A stretch of DNA of 8,434 bases, taken from contig DAOURZ010000042.1 of assembly GCA_030627475.1 (NCBI GenBank), forward strand, positions 1 through 8,434. Direction: 5' to 3'. This stretch comes from Deltaproteobacteria bacterium (lineage in GTDB: Bacteria; Desulfobacterota; Desulfobacteria; Desulfobacterales; ETH-SRB1). Below are positions 8,210 through 8,434 of the stretch, piece by piece (within the stretch, counting starts at the first letter, position 1; each line of letters starts with the position of its first letter). The notes beneath the pieces are model-generated. The model was not told where the DNA came from. It saw only the letters and a program-made list of their open reading frames with translations, and did not search any database. Both the position numbers and the translations under genes were made by a program.

Positions 8210-8434
8210 TCAAGTGGATGCTATTATCAAATCGAAGATTTTTAGCAGTTAGCTTTTAGCTTAAAAAATCAAACAGATAATAGCTTTTTCACAAATCTTC
8301 ATCATTGAGCCAGCAATTCTCATTATGGAATTTGCCAATAATATTTAATAAATACAGATCGTTATTAATCTGGTGTTTTTATGATACACTTCAAACTATC
8401 TCAGAAAAATGAGAATTTATACGAAATTCGACGA
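8210..8434. other. AT-rich non-coding right flank
   Basis: No credible gene is seen in the last 225 nt. An imperfect AT-rich stem (GATTTTTAGC at 8237-8246 with GCTTAAAAAATC at 8259-8270) follows the last stop by about 27 nt and could act as a weak terminator, but no T-tract directly follows. TTAGC recurs three times at 8242-8259. CAGAT/ATCTG with an 8-nt loop occurs around 8355-8372, and a TATGAT (8380-8385) resembles a -10 box but lacks a matching -35. Confidence 0.4.
8315..8417. repeat. 10-bp perfect inverted repeat, distant arms
   Basis: AATTCTCATT (8315-8324) is exactly reverse-complemented by AATGAGAATT (8408-8417), 83 nt apart. In AT-rich sequence this can arise by chance. It could also mark the edges of a small element or paired regulator sites for a gene to the right. 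Confidence 0.3.

Overview
The window is AT-rich (by eye about 40% GC) bacterial DNA with one dominant strand: all nine genes I can support are on the + strand. The gene content fits an anaerobic Gram-negative bacterium, and my guess is a sulfate-reducing Desulfobacterota relative. It combines a radical SAM/SPASM enzyme, PaaK-type ligase, type II fatty-acid-like enzymes and a MazF-type toxin-antitoxin cassette. That assignment rests on gene content only and is weak.

Layout. Positions 1-263 are non-coding: small inverted repeats at the left edge, then a near-consensus sigma70-type promoter (176-204) with an imperfect dyad over its -10 region and an 11-bp tandem repeat just before the first ribosome binding site. 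Positions 264-853 hold a two-gene toxin-antitoxin module, a ribbon-helix-helix antitoxin overlapping a MazF/PemK-type endoribonuclease by 4 nt. A gap of 81 bp (854-934) carries a 12-nt near-perfect tandem duplication and no convincing promoter or terminator. Positions 935-8209 are a tightly packed seven-gene operon, with junctions ranging from a 3-nt gap to an 8-nt overlap. In order it encodes a FabG-type ketoreductase, a CrtI/CrtISO/RetSat-type FAD oxidoreductase, a FabF-type ketosynthase, an acyl carrier protein, a membrane PlsC-type acyltransferase, a PaaK-type adenylate-forming ligase, and a fusion of a radical SAM/SPASM enzyme with an ApeP-like hotdog (dehydratase-type) domain. Positions 8210-8434 are AT-rich and non-coding as far as I can see.

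How the genes may work together (inference). The ligase would activate a carboxylic acid starter, which the dedicated ACP carries. The ketosynthase, ketoreductase and hotdog domain would extend and dehydrate it. No enoyl reductase is visible, so the chain could stay polyunsaturated unless the FAD enzyme saturates, desaturates or isomerises it. The radical SAM module could then do an unusual C-H or C-C transformation on the chain, and the PlsC enzyme could transfer the product to a lipid acceptor in the membrane. The set resembles aryl polyene systems and, from memory, the radical SAM plus FAS plus phytoene-desaturase-like sets proposed for ladderane lipids in anammox bacteria. It matches neither exactly. 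I regard this operon, and especially the radical SAM-hotdog fusion, as the candidate undescribed system in the window.
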